From Macquaria australasica (lineage: Eukaryota; Chordata; Actinopteri; Centrarchiformes; Percichthyidae), in NCBI GenBank assembly GCA_005408345.1, contig SEMN01000008.1:3038001-3102000 (forward strand): a stretch of DNA of 64,000 nucleotides, in the 5' to 3' direction. Positions 1 through 12,815 of the stretch are shown one piece after another. The position numbers and the translations under genes were made by a program. The notes below the pieces were generated by a model. That model was not told where the DNA came from. It worked only from the letters and a program-made list of their open reading frames with translations, and did no database searches. Within the stretch, counting starts at the first letter, position 1. Each line of letters opens with the position of its first letter.

Positions 1-2789
1 TTGAGGTACACTATGAGTAAAACTAAACCTAATGTTACATGGATTTATTGTATTTTAGTGTCAGTTTTAACTCTTCCTCTGCTGTAGGAGCCAAAATGTG
101 TATTTAGCCTGTGTTGTTAATTATTTGTATAAGCTGCACACGTTCTTTTGGTTACTCTCACTTCTGGTAATTGGCACTTGGGTGTGGTTTCACGTTATTT
201 ACCTGTTCACTTGGATGGCGGGATTTAGACAAAGAGGGTGAGTAGGGCTCCGATATTTTCTGTTGACCATCACATTTTTGGTACAATTATTCCAATACAA
301 CATTGCTTATCAGTGCTTTTTTGTTCAAATAAACACAATAAAATGCATCCAGATTTCAGTATGTTTTTGTATCAGCACATCACAGTGAAGAACCTACTTA
401 GCCTCTCAGCTGCAATTTTTTCTTTGATTGTAGTCGCTACATCTCCTTTAAACATGATATTTGTGTGAATATTATTGTTTGCCCAGCCAGTAGAACCGCC
501 TGTTATTCAGCTGTTGGAACAAAGGAACAAAGAAATAAGGATATTTCTGTGCATGTGAGTGTCTGAACTACACATCTTCAATCTTAAGACAATTTTTGCT
601 GATGTCTTGGTTTTTCTTTGGTCCACAACTGGATGCTGACTCCCCCTTTTTTTCTGATTCTCTGGAATATTTTGTTGCATTGTGTAGGCTCCAGTACAGA
701 GCTGCTGCAGACATCTACATCTCCCCAAGAAGCTCTAAAAGTGTTGTATTATATTGTTGAGATGTGAAAAGAGATTTCCACAGCTGATTGATTTTGATTG
801 ATTCTTTTGAACTTGACCAGCTTTGCTTCATCTGAAGGGCCCGATATACTCAGAAGAGGGCACAGGGCAGACAGCAGATGCACATGCGGTTCTGTATATA
901 CTACATCAGAAATGTCCTCACATGTACAGACATGGTCAGGACATGGTCGAAATTTATGTCACGTGGCTACGGGGACACCGAAGGTATAATTTGAGGTTCC
1001 TAAATAATAACAGGATCTGGTCTTGGAGTCGTATTACAGTTATGGCAAGGGTTTGACCAATGGACTCAATACTGGGCTTGTATTACATTTGTCAACTGAA
1101 GGCCAAAATATTAACTTTCAAGATTTCTTATAAATGCTCTTTACCGATCTTTTCCTCACTGATCAGCATACAATTGTGAAGTATTAATTCTTTTAAGGGC
1201 ATTTTTACCGGCATATTAATACACATTTGGTGCTCTAGTGAGTATTTCTGGCAGCAGGTGGGATTGAGTCAAAATAAACTACAGTGTGTGTTCATGGTAA
1301 TGAAGGAATGGATGTCCCCCAGTGCAACTGATGTGTTTTTAATAGTTTTTAGACAACAATGGAGCTCTATGGCACAGAGGAAGAAGATATATCAGGCTGT
1401 GGATACACACATCATATTTGTTAGTAGGATACAATTTGTTGACAAGAAGAAAAATACAGATGCTGAATATCAACAGAAAATATCAGCGATCTGCAGCTAT
1501 CAGCCCTCCAAACCCGCACTGGTTGAGGCCTATTCTTGACTACAGCCCTGAATGGATGTGTCTGCCTGTGTCCTTTCCAAAGCAGTGAAACAGCCCGTTG
1601 CTCTGACAGGCTGCCTGCACTGAGAGAAAGGACTATCCATTGGTTGCGATAGGGACCAAGTGAAGGGGAAAGAGGCAACGCCAGCTTCTATGAGGGAGGG
1701 CTCATTCAAGCACGGCAGATTCGGGGGGATTTAGGGAGCTCGTCTGCCAGCAATAAAAGGCTGAAACAGGATACTTGGTGAGATTAATTACCTAGATAGG
1801 CCACGATAATGCCATTTAAATGGGAAAGTAATTAAAGTGCACCTTCCATGAAAATTATTCATTGCTGACGGATTGGGTGACAGACAAATCAGGAGGCATT
1901 TACAGAAAAGCTACAGGTTAAGTGCTCCGAGATGCTGCTCTGAGACCACCACAGTTTTATTGCAGCTGTTGAATCTTACTGCTTTGCCCAGCTCTCATCA
2001 AATTACTGCGAGCATGTGGAGCAGGGGGGGCGGTAGTGAAAAGAATGGGCTCCCAGGTAACGTAAAACTGGGGACAAATGCTACAAAGGAGGATCCGCTT
2101 AACTAGAAAATTACACTGGCTGGCACTAGTCAGTGGGGACTGCTCAGAATCAATCAATCCTTCTGTTTAAGGCCACCATGGCAGATTAGAACACAAAAAG
2201 GGATAAATCAATGGCCTTATTGTTCCCCAAGTGTTACTTTCACAAATGCACTGAACAATATCCATTTAGTGATGATAAAGTGTCAATAAAGTGGCCATAT
2301 AGATTACCACTGAGGAGCTGGGGTATCAGTTTGCACCCATGATCATATAATATTTTAATGATCATTGCTCTCTTGTAGAGGTAAATAATCATCACATCAT
2401 GCAACAAACTCTGCTATTTTCCTTTCTGAACTCCAGACACTAAACTGCTGGAGGACAGTGAATCAGACTTTGACTGAAGCAGCGATACAAAATGGGAATA
2501 TTTGCTTCTCACGAAATGCAAGGGCAGAGAGGCTTTTCAGATCAAAGTAAAATGCTTAGCTTACATTCTTGTGTGCCTCAATGCTTTCTCCCCCTCTTTT
2601 GCACTGAGATTGTACTAAAGGGAATAGCTTGTTGTTCTCTTTGAATGTTTAAGTAGGTTTGTACTTGAGGGGGACTATAACATCATCCTACATTCACACA
2701 GTGTTGCACAACAAATGAAGCGAAGAATAAAATAAAATAAACAATAAACAGAAGATAACTCTGCTTGCTAATTTTGAAATTTCTCTGAT

Positions 2790-3345
2790 GTAAAAAGTGT
2801 AAAACTTGTATCTTACACAACCTAATTCAAATTCAAAATAATGACTATCTTATCATGTGTATGCTGTCATGTATGTTTTGAAATGACGGCCATGGCATCC
2901 TCGGCATTTGGAAACAATTCAGTTTTAAGCTCCTTTTAGACATTCAACTCAACAACAATATGATGGCAATTTTACATGTCGGTTTCATGTTTCATGCACC
3001 TGGATAACTTTTACAGAAAAGTCACGATGGCAATCTTACAATACGCGAGGTACCATTGCGGTGGGTGTAGTTGGCTGATGCGGTGCTGTATGCATTTTTT
3101 TACTTTGTGAAAGGGGCGTGTTCAAGCTAAAACAGGGTGTTAAGTTGCTCTATAAGGCTTCATTGGCAAATATCTGAATGAGAAAAAGCCAATATTTTAA
3201 CAGATTGATACAGTCAGCAATGTTACGTATTTCATTTTGTTTTACACAAAGACAGATCTAAAATTTGAAAATGATGTCTTCATCTTATCAAATGTTGTGG
3301 AATGATGACCATGGCATTCTTAGCATTCTGAGGCTTTTCTAGTCA
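2790..3345. repeat. Possible diverged local duplication
   Basis: Two stretches about 420 bp apart resemble each other. Around 2885-2910 there is AAATGACGGCCATGGCATCC followed shortly by GGCATT; around 3301-3328 there is GAATGATGACCATGGCATTC followed by AGCATT. Both are preceded by an ATCTTATCA motif. The similarity is partial and broken by gaps, so this is either an old tandem duplication or two fragments of the same dispersed repeat. Confidence 0.35.
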
Positions 3346-3623
3346 AACTCACCACAGTCTAAATAATGCATCTGGATAAGTCCTGTTTTCTGCTCTGACT
3401 GACCCATGGAGCCTGAGAATACTTTAGAGCATACCTTACTATTGTAAAAAATGCTATCTGAATGTAACAGGCTTTGTGCTGCTGGCTAATACAAGCAGTC
3501 AACATTAAAATCAATTTCCACAGGCTCTTCCTTTCACTCATTATATTGTTTATACCTCTTGCTGATCACACTTAAACCCCATTTTACTGGTCTCAAGCTG
3601 AACGTGTGCACACAGCATGTAAC

Positions 3624-3626
<3 letters not shown>

Positions 3627-3671
<45 letters not shown>
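3627..3671. repeat. (CA)n microsatellite
   Basis: About 22 uninterrupted AC dinucleotides, inside epha7 intron 5. Likely length-polymorphic. Confidence 0.97.
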
Positions 3672-3674
<3 letters not shown>

Positions 3675-5887
3675 CCTGTAGCCTTTCCCATAACCAATTT
3701 CAAATCCTATTTCTGTGCCCTTCTCCACAGTGATTTTTCTAGCAGGGGATGTGAACACCCGCTTGAATAAATATTAATGGTTATTCTATGAGCAGTGCCC
3801 ACTCACAAGTGTGCTGGAAGAACAAAAGGCCTTGTTTACAAGTGCGCTTGAGGAAAGCTAAGGCACGGTGGGCCTCCGAGGGCCTCCGAGGGTGGCTATG
3901 TGGCACTGTTGACTCACAATGGAGTGCTGATTGGAACACACTCTTAAATTCCAGCGTACGGCGGCGGTGAAGACGGCAAAAATCCTCAACACAACGAATT
4001 TCTATTCAACTGCTGCTAGCACGGAGCAGGAGAAATCAAGCTTACAAACTCACAGCCTCTACTTAAACTCATTTAAGACAGAGCTGAGAGGTAATTAGGT
4101 TTCTGGGAACAATAAGCACTCAGCACCTTGTGTAGCTCCAGCCTTGCTCCAGACATTTCCTTTGGTGTAATTAGGGGAGGTGTGAATTCTTCATCAGATG
4201 GATCACCATCTGCATTCACACACTGCATGTTCATTCCCCCAGTCCTCAGCTATGAGCCTATGTTCATGCTGATTATCATGCAGGAGTTGGAGATGGGAAG
4301 GGATGGAGGAGAGGGATTCTTTTTTAAGGTTCTTTCAGTGCTATGGGGCGCCAGCACCTCGCCACGCAAAGGTTAATCAATTCTGAATGATGAGCCATAA
4401 AAGCTTTAATAATGCAGTCATTCTCTAATGAGTGGTCCTGCATGCTTGCGCAGAAAGGACCGATTGTTTTAGGAAGCTCCGACGTTCCAGTTACAAAGCG
4501 CTCAAGCATTCTCTAACAGCCCAGACAGCGCTGGACACAGTGAGGGTCCAGTGAGCAGGACAATGAGCCCTGCAGCGTGGAGCTAATGTCTGCTCAAGAT
4601 GGGAAACAAGAAAGACACATCACATGGCACTGACTTTAGGCAAAACCTGGAGAGATTTGACCATAGTGCCACCACCTTTCTCAAATCATAGAAACTGGCT
4701 CAGAAACCAGCTTTGCTTTCCAATACATTAAGACAACTTTGAAATTTCATAGAGAGGACGTCAGGGTGGATGGATCAATAAAGTGTCAGATTTTGACATT
4801 AGAGACAATTGTTAATTTCCCCTTTCCTACAAACACTCAAACTTTTTTTTAACTATGACCACAACCTCTCCCCAAACTTAACCAAATAGTTCTTCTTTTA
4901 ACCATGACAACAAAATGTCCCTGACCTTAACAAAGATCTTTCCCTAACCCTAATCAAAAGCGAGAAAGGTCATTCTTGACCTTTGAGACAGTACTACCAC
5001 CTGCACCAGATTGAAATGGAGTTTAGTCCACATTAACCAATCAAACAAATCTCTTTGACAGAAATCTTGTTGGAAAATATGAATCCAGGGTTAGATTGCT
5101 ATTGGCAAATACTGGCCTCTTATCAAGTATCAAATATCACTCAGTTATGCCATGCATCAAACAACCATAATAAATCTGTGTGGCTATTCTTCTGCACATT
5201 TGATTTATTCTTTTTAATGCTATATTCTGTCATTCCAGCCTTCATTTAAAGATATTATTCTGTCCCAGAGCTGTGCTACCATTGAACAGATGGAGTGGTC
5301 ACCCTGCCTTGAAGAGCTGCTAACCCTGAAGGAATCTGATTAGTCTGGGTTTAAAAGGGGAGTTTTAATATTGCATCATGGTCTAAATAGTGTTACTGAG
5401 ACTAGTCCACCCCATAAAACACAAAGCATCTTTGTAATTTCTTTAATGAAACTGTGCTAATTTATAGATATTGATATTTGGCACAAACTATTACACATGA
5501 AAACTTAATGGAATTGATCAACAGAATTATCAGTGACCTGATCCATCCTGGCCAATTACACTGCTTAAATGGTGCCACTTACTCGAAATAATAAACATGA
5601 CACCATCTTGGCCGAGCATGCCACTTTCTTTCACAATAGCTAATGGCTAAATATTCCGCTGAGTTAACTGAGTAATTGTCTGTTGTCAACATGCCACGCA
5701 TAATTATGAGTGACTCTAAAAGCATGTGTTAATTGTTTTTTTTTCTGACATTTTCCTGCAGCTTGTCCTCTACCCGCCATCCTTGTGTCCTTGGCCAGGC
5801 AACCCCTCAGCACATTCCAGCGCATGTCTCTGTCACGAACTGAGCATCACGAAATAAATCATCCCACTCACATCCATTCAACGGAAT

Positions 5888-5932
5888 GCCTCTTTCTTTT
5901 TCTTTCTTTCTTTCTTCCATCCTTTCTTTCTC
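5888..5932. repeat. TTTC-rich simple repeat
   Basis: Imperfect TTTC tetranucleotide tract interrupted by TTCC and CATCC, followed by a short CACACAC run. On the epha7 transcript strand it reads as a purine-rich GAAA tract. Confidence 0.9.
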
Positions 5933-6682
5933 ACACACACAAACATCTAGAAAACTGAGATATTTGCTGTGTAATAAACTGTTTTTGGTAGCAAACCACA
6001 GACACTGTATGTTTTAAAGAGAAAATTGGCAGGTGAGCAGATTACTTAACATTAAAATGATGACATCAATATGAATGACTTAACCAATATAATGATGAGG
6101 TAGGACATGACTGGCCATCACATGACAGAGGGCAGGTGTAGTTAGCCAGACACAGAGGTTATATATCCAGCTAAAGCTTCAGTGCTCTCTTTGCAGCCTT
6201 CTTTTAATCACCATAGTCAGAACACTCTTTTGGGCCAACTGGTTTCATGGATGCTCAAGCATGAAAGAGGAATCTTGTTGGGTGGATCCATAGAAATAAT
6301 GAATAAAAAAAGGCTTTAGAGTTTGTCACCGCAAAATACAGCATTTTAATTACGTTAGATTCCCTTGAGACTGAGCTGCAAATACAGTACTGGCTCTTTA
6401 GGTACCACTGGGAGTCTGCATCATTGCTAAGTTAATAATGTTTGCCACTGTAGTGCTGATATACACATTAAATTAATCTGGGTAATATGCATACTGGATA
6501 TATTATGGATCATATCAGAGTATGGTCATTAATGCTAATGGGGAATCATTACCGTAGTTTGCAAATGAGAGGTTTTCAAAATTAAACTCCATGTTCCTAA
6601 TGCCTAATGCTCTCTCAGCTGGAGCAAAGGGTGAACTGTGCATAGACTGGTGTGGCATAGACATTTTACAACTTGAGCTTTA

Positions 6683-6750
6683 AAGAAATAGTTCAACATT
6701 TTGGAAAGAAAGTGAATACGAGTTTTTCCCAAAATGTTGAACTATTTCTT
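6683..6750. repeat. Short inverted repeat, 22-bp arms (MITE remnant)
   Basis: The arms 6683-6704 and 6729-6750 are exact reverse complements, built around GAAATAGTTCAACATTTTGG, with a 24-nt loop. The arm resembles the end of a dispersed fish repeat; a related sequence without its partner arm occurs at about 46999-47030. It lies about 140 bp into intron 5 from the exon 5 donor, so the epha7 pre-mRNA could fold here. Confidence 0.85.
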
Positions 6751-6891
6751 CAAGATTAAATAAACTTTGCAAATATCCAGAAAAGATCAACTATTTCTTA
6801 TAAAAACTTCACATTTCCTTCCATAGCAATTCAATCAAAAAGCACAAGTGCAAATCAACATCAGTAAACTGTTTCATGTAAGAGTCCTTAC

Positions 6892-7227
6892 CTGCTTGAC
6901 CAGTAGCGATGCTAACCGCCGCAAACAGCCTCTGCGTCCGGCTCAGGTCTGACACCCCGTTGACAGCCTCCACCTCAAAAGTGTAGTTGGCGTGGGCGAG
7001 CAGATCCATGATGGTCGCATAAGTGTCCACTAATCCTGACTGTGCGGGAGAGTAACCTACATTTGGCCCACATGGAACACACTCCTCGGGTTCCGAGCTG
7101 CAACGCCGGCATATAACCCTGTAGGTGACGTCATTGCGGCCACCTGTGTCAGCTGGCGGGCTCCACTCCAGGCTAACGGTGGTCTGGTTGATGTTGTAGA
7201 CCAGGTTCTGTGGCGCTGAGGGAGGTC
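6892..7227 (-). CDS. epha7: epha7 exon 5: first fibronectin type III domain
   Basis: This 336-bp exon encodes residues 329-440 of the deduced protein. It begins after a polypyrimidine-CAG acceptor (CACCTCTGACAG) and ends GGTCAAGCAG before donor GTAAGG. The length and 1/1 phase match the usual Eph exon 5. The peptide opens with PPSAPQNLVYNINQTTVSLE, the start of the first FN3 domain. It contains a cysteine cluster (CRRC and CVPC) and ends with DLLAHANYTFEVEAVNGVSD and LFAAVSIATGQA. The DLLAHANYTFEVEAVNGVSDLS run is characteristic of EphA7 and close EphA paralogues. Two N-glycosylation sequons (NQT, NYT) are present. In the family this extracellular domain links the ligand-binding head to the membrane-proximal FN3. 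It is the last coding exon inside the window, and the reading frame is clean. Confidence 0.96.
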
Positions 7228-8316
7228 CTGTCAGAGGTGGACATGGACAAAGCCAGAATTAAATAACTGGGTGCCAAGGAAAGTGACAGCCAAGAGTGTG
7301 CATTGACTGGATCTGTGCTTTCCCTGTTCACTGAGAAAAAAAATACACTATGGGACATGCCAGGTCCAGCCCTAGAGCCAAACACTCGCACTCAATTATA
7401 ATAAGACTCAGACCCAGAAAAAATAGTACAGGTACACTGAAAGGAAGTCAGCTCTGGCAGGCACCAAGGTCAGTGTTAGCAGGCTGTGAAATCAAGGAGC
7501 GGAGCCCAGAGTTTCAAAGGGAGAATAATTTCAGTCAGAGTCAGAGTTCATGCAACACAATTTTTATGTCACTTTTTTATGAATTGTCATTAACGGGACA
7601 GCGCACCAATCTAACCCCCTCACTTCCATTTTCCCTCATCACCCCATCACCATCCTTTACACTGCAAAATTTCATTATTAAATAGAAAAAGGATTTTACA
7701 ATGTAAGGGATTTTAATGTGTTAAGTCATGTTCATTTAAATTGTCTGGTTATCACATTCAAAAACATTTCAGAATTTATAATCATGAGTTTCTTGTCTTG
7801 TAACTAAAAATGACTCAACACAGTTGACTAATTGTCCAACTGATCGTTTACTTAACTCATAAAAATAAGTTGTGAGCTTATTAGCATCCCAGCATGCATT
7901 GTATTTGGCTTAAAATTCTTCAGAAAGCCTTCTTTGTTCTTTTGTTATTTGTCATTTTATTTCATGTGTCAAAGCACTTCAACCATAGGCATATAATTAA
8001 GCATTAGCACTGATCCTGACTTAATTTAGCTGCTAGCAGTACAGCAAAAGCTGTAATGATTAGGCAGAGTGGCAAATTAGGAATCGGACTTGAGGCTGCT
8101 TCACTTCAAAATATTACAAGAAATAAAGCCTTACTAGCAACTCTTGTATATTTAACAAAACAGTTATCAGCTGACCTAAGTTTCTGAAGTCTCTAACTTA
8201 TATTTTTAAATTCAGTTAAATTATCAAAGTTGATATGGCTATCATGGAAGAAAACTATTGCCGGTTTACACATTCAGTAGACAGATATGATGCTACATTA
8301 ACTTTAATTTGGAGTT

Positions 8317-9275
8317 TCTGTGTCTCTGTTACCAACCATGTCTCTTCATTTTCATCTGTTAAGTATGGTGTGCCTCAGGGGTCTGTTTTGGGACCAATTT
8401 TATTTTCTTTATACATGTTTCCCCTTGGGCACATCATTCATGGACATGGTGTCTCTTTTCATTTTTATGCTGATGACATGCAGTTGTACTTGCCTGTTAG
8501 ATCCACAGACCCTGAAATGTTGAGTTCACTTACCGACTGCCTCAACGAGATCAAAAACTTGATGTCAAATAATTTTTTTCAGCTGAACTCAGACAAAACA
8601 GAGATCCTCGTCACTGGGTCCCAGCAGATGGCAAAACAAATTCTGCCATCTGCTGGTTCCCTTTTGGATCATATCAAGCCTATTGCAAGGAATATTGGCG
8701 TCTGGTTTGATAGCAATTTAAGTTTTGAGCAGCACATCACAAAGCTTGTACAATCATGTTTATACAGAGATACAGAGACCATTTTACATGCTTTCACGTC
8801 ATCACACCTGGATTACTGCAACAGCCTTTTTACCTGTCTGAACCAAAAATCTATCAATCAACTCCAGACTGTACAAAACTCAGCTGCCAGGCTTTTAACC
8901 AGAACCAAGAAACGTGACCACATCACTCCTGTTTTAGCTTCCTTACACTGGCTCCCAGTATGTTTTAGAATAGATTTTAAGATTTTACTGATTACTTTTA
9001 AGGCTCTTCGTGGCCTCTCTCCCTGCTATATCTCTGACCTGTTAGTACTGTACGCACTGGTACGTACTTTGAGATCCTCGGGCAGAGGTCTTTTGTCTGT
9101 TCCAGAGGCCCGGCTGAAAACTAAAGGGGACAGAGTGTTTGTAGTCAGGGCCCCGAGGCTCTGGAACAATCTGCCCGAGGAAATCAGGTCGGCTGAGTCA
9201 GTGATCTCCTTTAAATCCCTTCTTAAAACATTTTTTTTTATCGGAGAGCCTTCCCTGATTTTACATGAGTTTTAA
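8317..9275 (+). pseudogene. LINE reverse transcriptase fragment (open frame, truncated)
   Basis: The frame stays open to a stop at 9273-9275. It contains RT motif B (YGVPQGSVLGPILFSLYM), the catalytic box FYADD with the following residues MQLYLP, the QLNSDKTEIL block, and the C-terminal LDYCNSLF, ARLLTRTKKRDHITPVLASL and LRSSGRGLLSVPEAR blocks. An open frame also runs upstream to 8235, but bases before 8317 belong to the host intron according to the target-site duplication. The endonuclease and N-terminal RT are missing. Between VQSCLYR and ILHAF roughly 20 residues normally present in the family appear to be lost in frame. It cannot encode a functional retrotransposase; the open frame suggests modest age. 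Confidence 0.88.
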
Positions 9276-9470
9276 ATTTTCTTTGAACTGTCTTTTATTT
9301 TCCCTGATTTTACGTGACTTCAATTTTTTTTAGAACTGTTTTTCATTTCCTTTAAAATGTTTTTATCTTGTAGTGGTATCTGCTTTCTTGATTTTATGAC
9401 TTATGTTTTATTTTTCTGTCCTTGTAAAACACTTTGTAATGTGGATTTTGAAAAGTGCTCTATAAATAAA

Positions 9471-9490
9471 GATCATTATTATTATTATTA
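9471..9490 (+). repeat. (ATT)n LINE tail
   Basis: Trinucleotide tail at the 3' end of the L2-type element, directly following its AATAAA-like motif and abutting the downstream target-site duplication. Confidence 0.9.
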
Positions 9491-11139
9491 ATTTGGAGTT
9501 ATGTTTTGTGCCACCTGATGAATGTAAGTCCTGTTTTGGCTTCCACTCGCTCCTGAGAAAAATATATAGCTCTTTAGCTGCTAAACACACTGCTATGTTC
9601 TTCAGCTAGTTTTTGACTTTATTTTTGACTTAATTTTGAAACAACCTGATGCTTTTTTACAGTGTACTCATGCGTGCAAACATAGCTGGTTCATCCAGAT
9701 GGACTAAGGGCTTTGTTTACATAGCGATTGTTAACAGCATAAAATTTGCAGCTGCCATGGGAATGATTGAGACATGGTTACATGGTCAGACAAATGCTTA
9801 GCAGGGAATCAGAGGCCACAGACAGTCACTCTCTAAGTCTTCTTGTTCTCCAAAAATATACTATCCCAGCTCGAGACAGTGGCTTTACTGGGTTTCCTCG
9901 AAAAGGTATATCATGTAGACAGCAGGACACTTAAAGTTAATGTCTTCCAAAAAAAGACTGAAAGACTGACTCACCCACAGAATTTAGGAACAAGATTTAA
10001 ACCTGGATTATCACCGCCCTGTAACTGCCATATACAATTTCACTTGACATACAATAACAACTAGCTCCATGTCATCAAAAATGCATAGGACCACAGACCA
10101 TTTGCCAGTAAATGTTCACGTAATGGCAAACAGATTAGCTCATCTCGTAAAACAATGAATAACAAATTGCTGCTTTCATCTTTCAAATTCCAGGCTGTTG
10201 GCTTTTATGGCTCAGTTGTTGATATAAATAAACTCCCCTTAACGCAGTAAAGATTATATGACTTGTATTCTTTGTTTATGAATGTTTTAAGAACATCTTC
10301 ATTTTGTTCTCTGGGAGATTTAAACCTTTCTGTTTTCTCAGGAAATAATCTTTTGAGGAAATCTTGGGGAGGGACCTCTCAACTCATTAAATTTGTCACA
10401 TTAACTAACAAAACAGTCCATGCATATGCATAATTCCAAAACTGCTATCGCAATATTCGGGCTCATGAATACAGCACTTAGTTGTTTTTCCCTGTTCCAC
10501 CCATTAGAACTGAGGGCTCAATGGAGACATCCATATTCATGATTATCGGGTAAGATAAAAGACACACTGTGGGCTGGGAAGATGAAAGAGCCACCTGTGG
10601 CAGGTGAAGTGGAGACGAGTGACTGCTGATAGCGGCACTCGACTTCAGCCTTGGCATTGACACTCGACCCGCGCTCTCAGTCTTCCTTGTGGACAAAGGA
10701 AAGGTGTGCCTCGGCACATACAGACTAAGACGCCCACGCACATGTGCACACTCACACACCTCCCAGCCCGAACCTCAGGGATCTTTTATTCTAGCATTTC
10801 CACGGCCACAGTAAGCAATGATAACATCTCATTTTGCTTGTTCCACTCTCATTTTGGTCTCAGGTGTCACAGATCAAAGCAGTGATTTCTCTGCAACAAG
10901 AGGCAAAAGGAAATTAGATTAGACTGACCCTGGATCTGTGTGACCTTTGTCTTGTTTTTCAGATGCACACTACCCTGCAAGGTTTGCCTTTCTTCCTCTA
11001 AAGACCTCAGTTTCTTTCAAACAAAGTGCTTGTCGGACTGTCTAAAAGTGATAGTCGTAACAGACAATCCAATGCATGCAGAGATGTGAAAGCTGGCAGG
11101 GTCTGAACTTCTCTCTCAAGCTCTCTTTATCATTTGTCA

Positions 11140-11370
11140 TGTTTCATATGTACAGCGCCACATGCAATGCCATGAATGCTTCTGAGGAGAGACTGTCTGA
11201 AAGTGTACGATTTGTTACGTCAAGACGAAAGAGTTCTTGGAGAGAGATAAAGGCAGTGGAAGCCTTCGAGTGTGGCCACTTATAAAAGGTACACACATTT
11301 TTCCCTTGAGACATGGTGGGGTGACACATCATACAACCCAGTTTTTTTAAAGCATACTGAACGCTTCTTC
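11140..11370. repeat. Dispersed repeat, copy 1 (pair with 32370-32590)
   Basis: It shares blocks with 32370-32590 in the same order: GGAGAGACTGTCTGAAAGTG here against GGAGAGACTGTTTGAAAGTG there, and AAGCATACTGAAC near the end of both. The material between is poorly matched. I do not recognise the family. Confidence 0.45.
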
Positions 11371-12749
11371 TCTTTCTTCTTCTTCTGCCTTGTCGTCACT
11401 TTGTTTTGCCAAATACACTCTGTCTGGACTCTGGAAAATTCTAACTCCTCTGCCCCCACTTCACCTACAGTACAGATTTGCACCATATGCTGAGCTCTCC
11501 GCTGTCTGTCTGTCCGCTCATCCTTATAGCTCAAGGGCTTGTCGCTCTTCCTCTTCTTTTTACTCTTTTTTTTCTGTCTCTCACTCCTCCACTCTGTTAT
11601 CTTTTCGTGTTCTCTCCTCTCACCCCTCCTCCCAGTCAAGTTTCATTTCACGGATTAGCCTGCCAGAGCCCCCACAGCTTGAAATGTCTCAATCACTTGC
11701 TAGCTTCCCTCCAACACTGCCACTGTGACCAAGCATGGGTGAGTGTGTGTGTGAGGGTGTTTTTGTTGTTGTGCATAAATATGGAATATGTGCATGCACA
11801 GTTTATGTTTCCTGCTACATCATTTGCATGCTAACATGGAACAGATTTTAAAGCAGAACCTGTGATTTTGTGGAATAAACAAAAAACTCCCATGTGTAAA
11901 CGTAGTGAGAAAACAGCCTTCAGCTGCACAGAAGTATCAACTACATAATCTACCATATAGAAAATATAGTACAGTAGCTGATCGTTTTTAGGTCATGTTT
12001 CAAAGCCCATCTCCACTCTGTGCACTTGTGAGACCTGTGTAAATCCAAGCTTAGGAGAGAAGAATCCAGCGCTTATCGGCCTTGAGAGGGGTACGGTGCT
12101 GCCTGAACCCTTCACAGCCTATTAGCTGGCTGTGCTCTAATTGGGGAGCTGTGGGGAGAGGGGCGGCAGGGGTGAGTGGTATTCAAATCGCCCATGAGGT
12201 AATCCTCGCTCTACAAATGCGTGTTGTGACCCCTTGACCTAGCCTCTAATGATGTGGCTGCAGTAGAACCTGTATGAGGGAAGCCATGCAGAAGAGGAGA
12301 AGAGCTGGAAGAAGAGTTTTTTTTAGCTGAAGGGCCTCCGACTGCTACTTCAGTACCACACTGAATTCAATATTTGTCATGTCTTGTCATGTCTGTGAAA
12401 CAATCAGTCTTAGAACAATGACCAAAGCCATTGTGACTGGTCAAACTGTGAGTGTCGTGTCTTTATATAAACTTTTAGATGTCCTTACATGTGGTGGTAT
12501 TTGTGAATCTTGTTGTGAGTGAACTGGCTGCAATCCCTATTTGCATGGCCTCTTCTAATTACAATGTGGACAAAAACACATGCATCAGTTTACATTGAAT
12601 TTACATGTGCATCATCAGGACGGTGACAAAGAGCCTTTATGTTTTGATAAGTATTATTTCCAATTATTGAATCCGACTAAATAATAGTGTGGAATTCAGA
12701 TTTGGTCATTTTGGTGATATGTTGTGTGCTTTCCCAGCATAGATCTTAA

Positions 12750-12815
12750 AGGATCATTTTGGTTTATTTCAACTTGAGTCTTATTTTTGTAGTTTTAGGT
12801 ATCATTTCTATTGGT
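12750..12815. repeat. Short dispersed repeat fragment
   Basis: The stretch TTGAGTCTTATTTTTGTAGT and the following ATCATTTCTATT closely resemble 39690-39750, and in reverse complement partly 40310-40375. It is probably a relic of an abundant fish repeat whose family I cannot name. Confidence 0.4.

Larger units (their letters stand above)
1..6891 (-). other. epha7: epha7 intron 5 (5' part, continues beyond window)
   Basis: Read on the minus strand, this is the start of the intron after exon 5; its donor GTAAGG begins at 6891. I looked for exon 6 (about 125 bp in Eph genes, start of the second fibronectin III domain) and found no matching peptide, so the intron probably runs past position 1. 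No other gene is visible. It holds a CA microsatellite, a TTTC-rich tract, a possible old duplication near 2.8-3.3 kb, a short inverted repeat close to the donor, and an unexplained TAAT-rich stretch at about 6330-6610 that reads like conserved noncoding DNA. Confidence 0.75.
8317..9490 (+). mobile_element. 5'-truncated LINE, L2/CR1 group, with target-site duplication
   Basis: The element encodes the reverse transcriptase core and C-terminal domain of a non-LTR retrotransposon. It ends with TATAAATAAAG and an (ATT)n tail, typical of fish L2-like elements. Thirteen bases (TTAATTTGGAGTT) occur at 8304-8316, just before the element, and again at 9488-9500, just after the tail. At least AATTTGGAGTT must be a target-site duplication. 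This fixes the insertion boundaries and shows that the 5' truncation happened at insertion. It lies in epha7 intron 4, antisense to the gene. The assignment to L2 rather than another CR1-group clade is from recall. Confidence 0.9.

Noticed and set aside
3534..3758. Frame with an alternating valine-cysteine run
   Set aside because: Translation of the CA microsatellite.
4838..4980. Telomere-like CCCTAACCCTAA motif
   Set aside because: Only about two units within diverged AACC/TTAACC-type dispersed sequence; not an interstitial telomere array.
1..6891. Exon 6 of epha7
   Set aside because: No minus-strand segment of about 125 bp encodes the expected start of the second FN3 domain; it is presumed to lie outside the window.
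11280..11639. 119-codon lysine/arginine-rich minus-strand frame
   Set aside because: Produced by a TCTTCTT-rich low-complexity tract; no domain, start codon support or neighbours.
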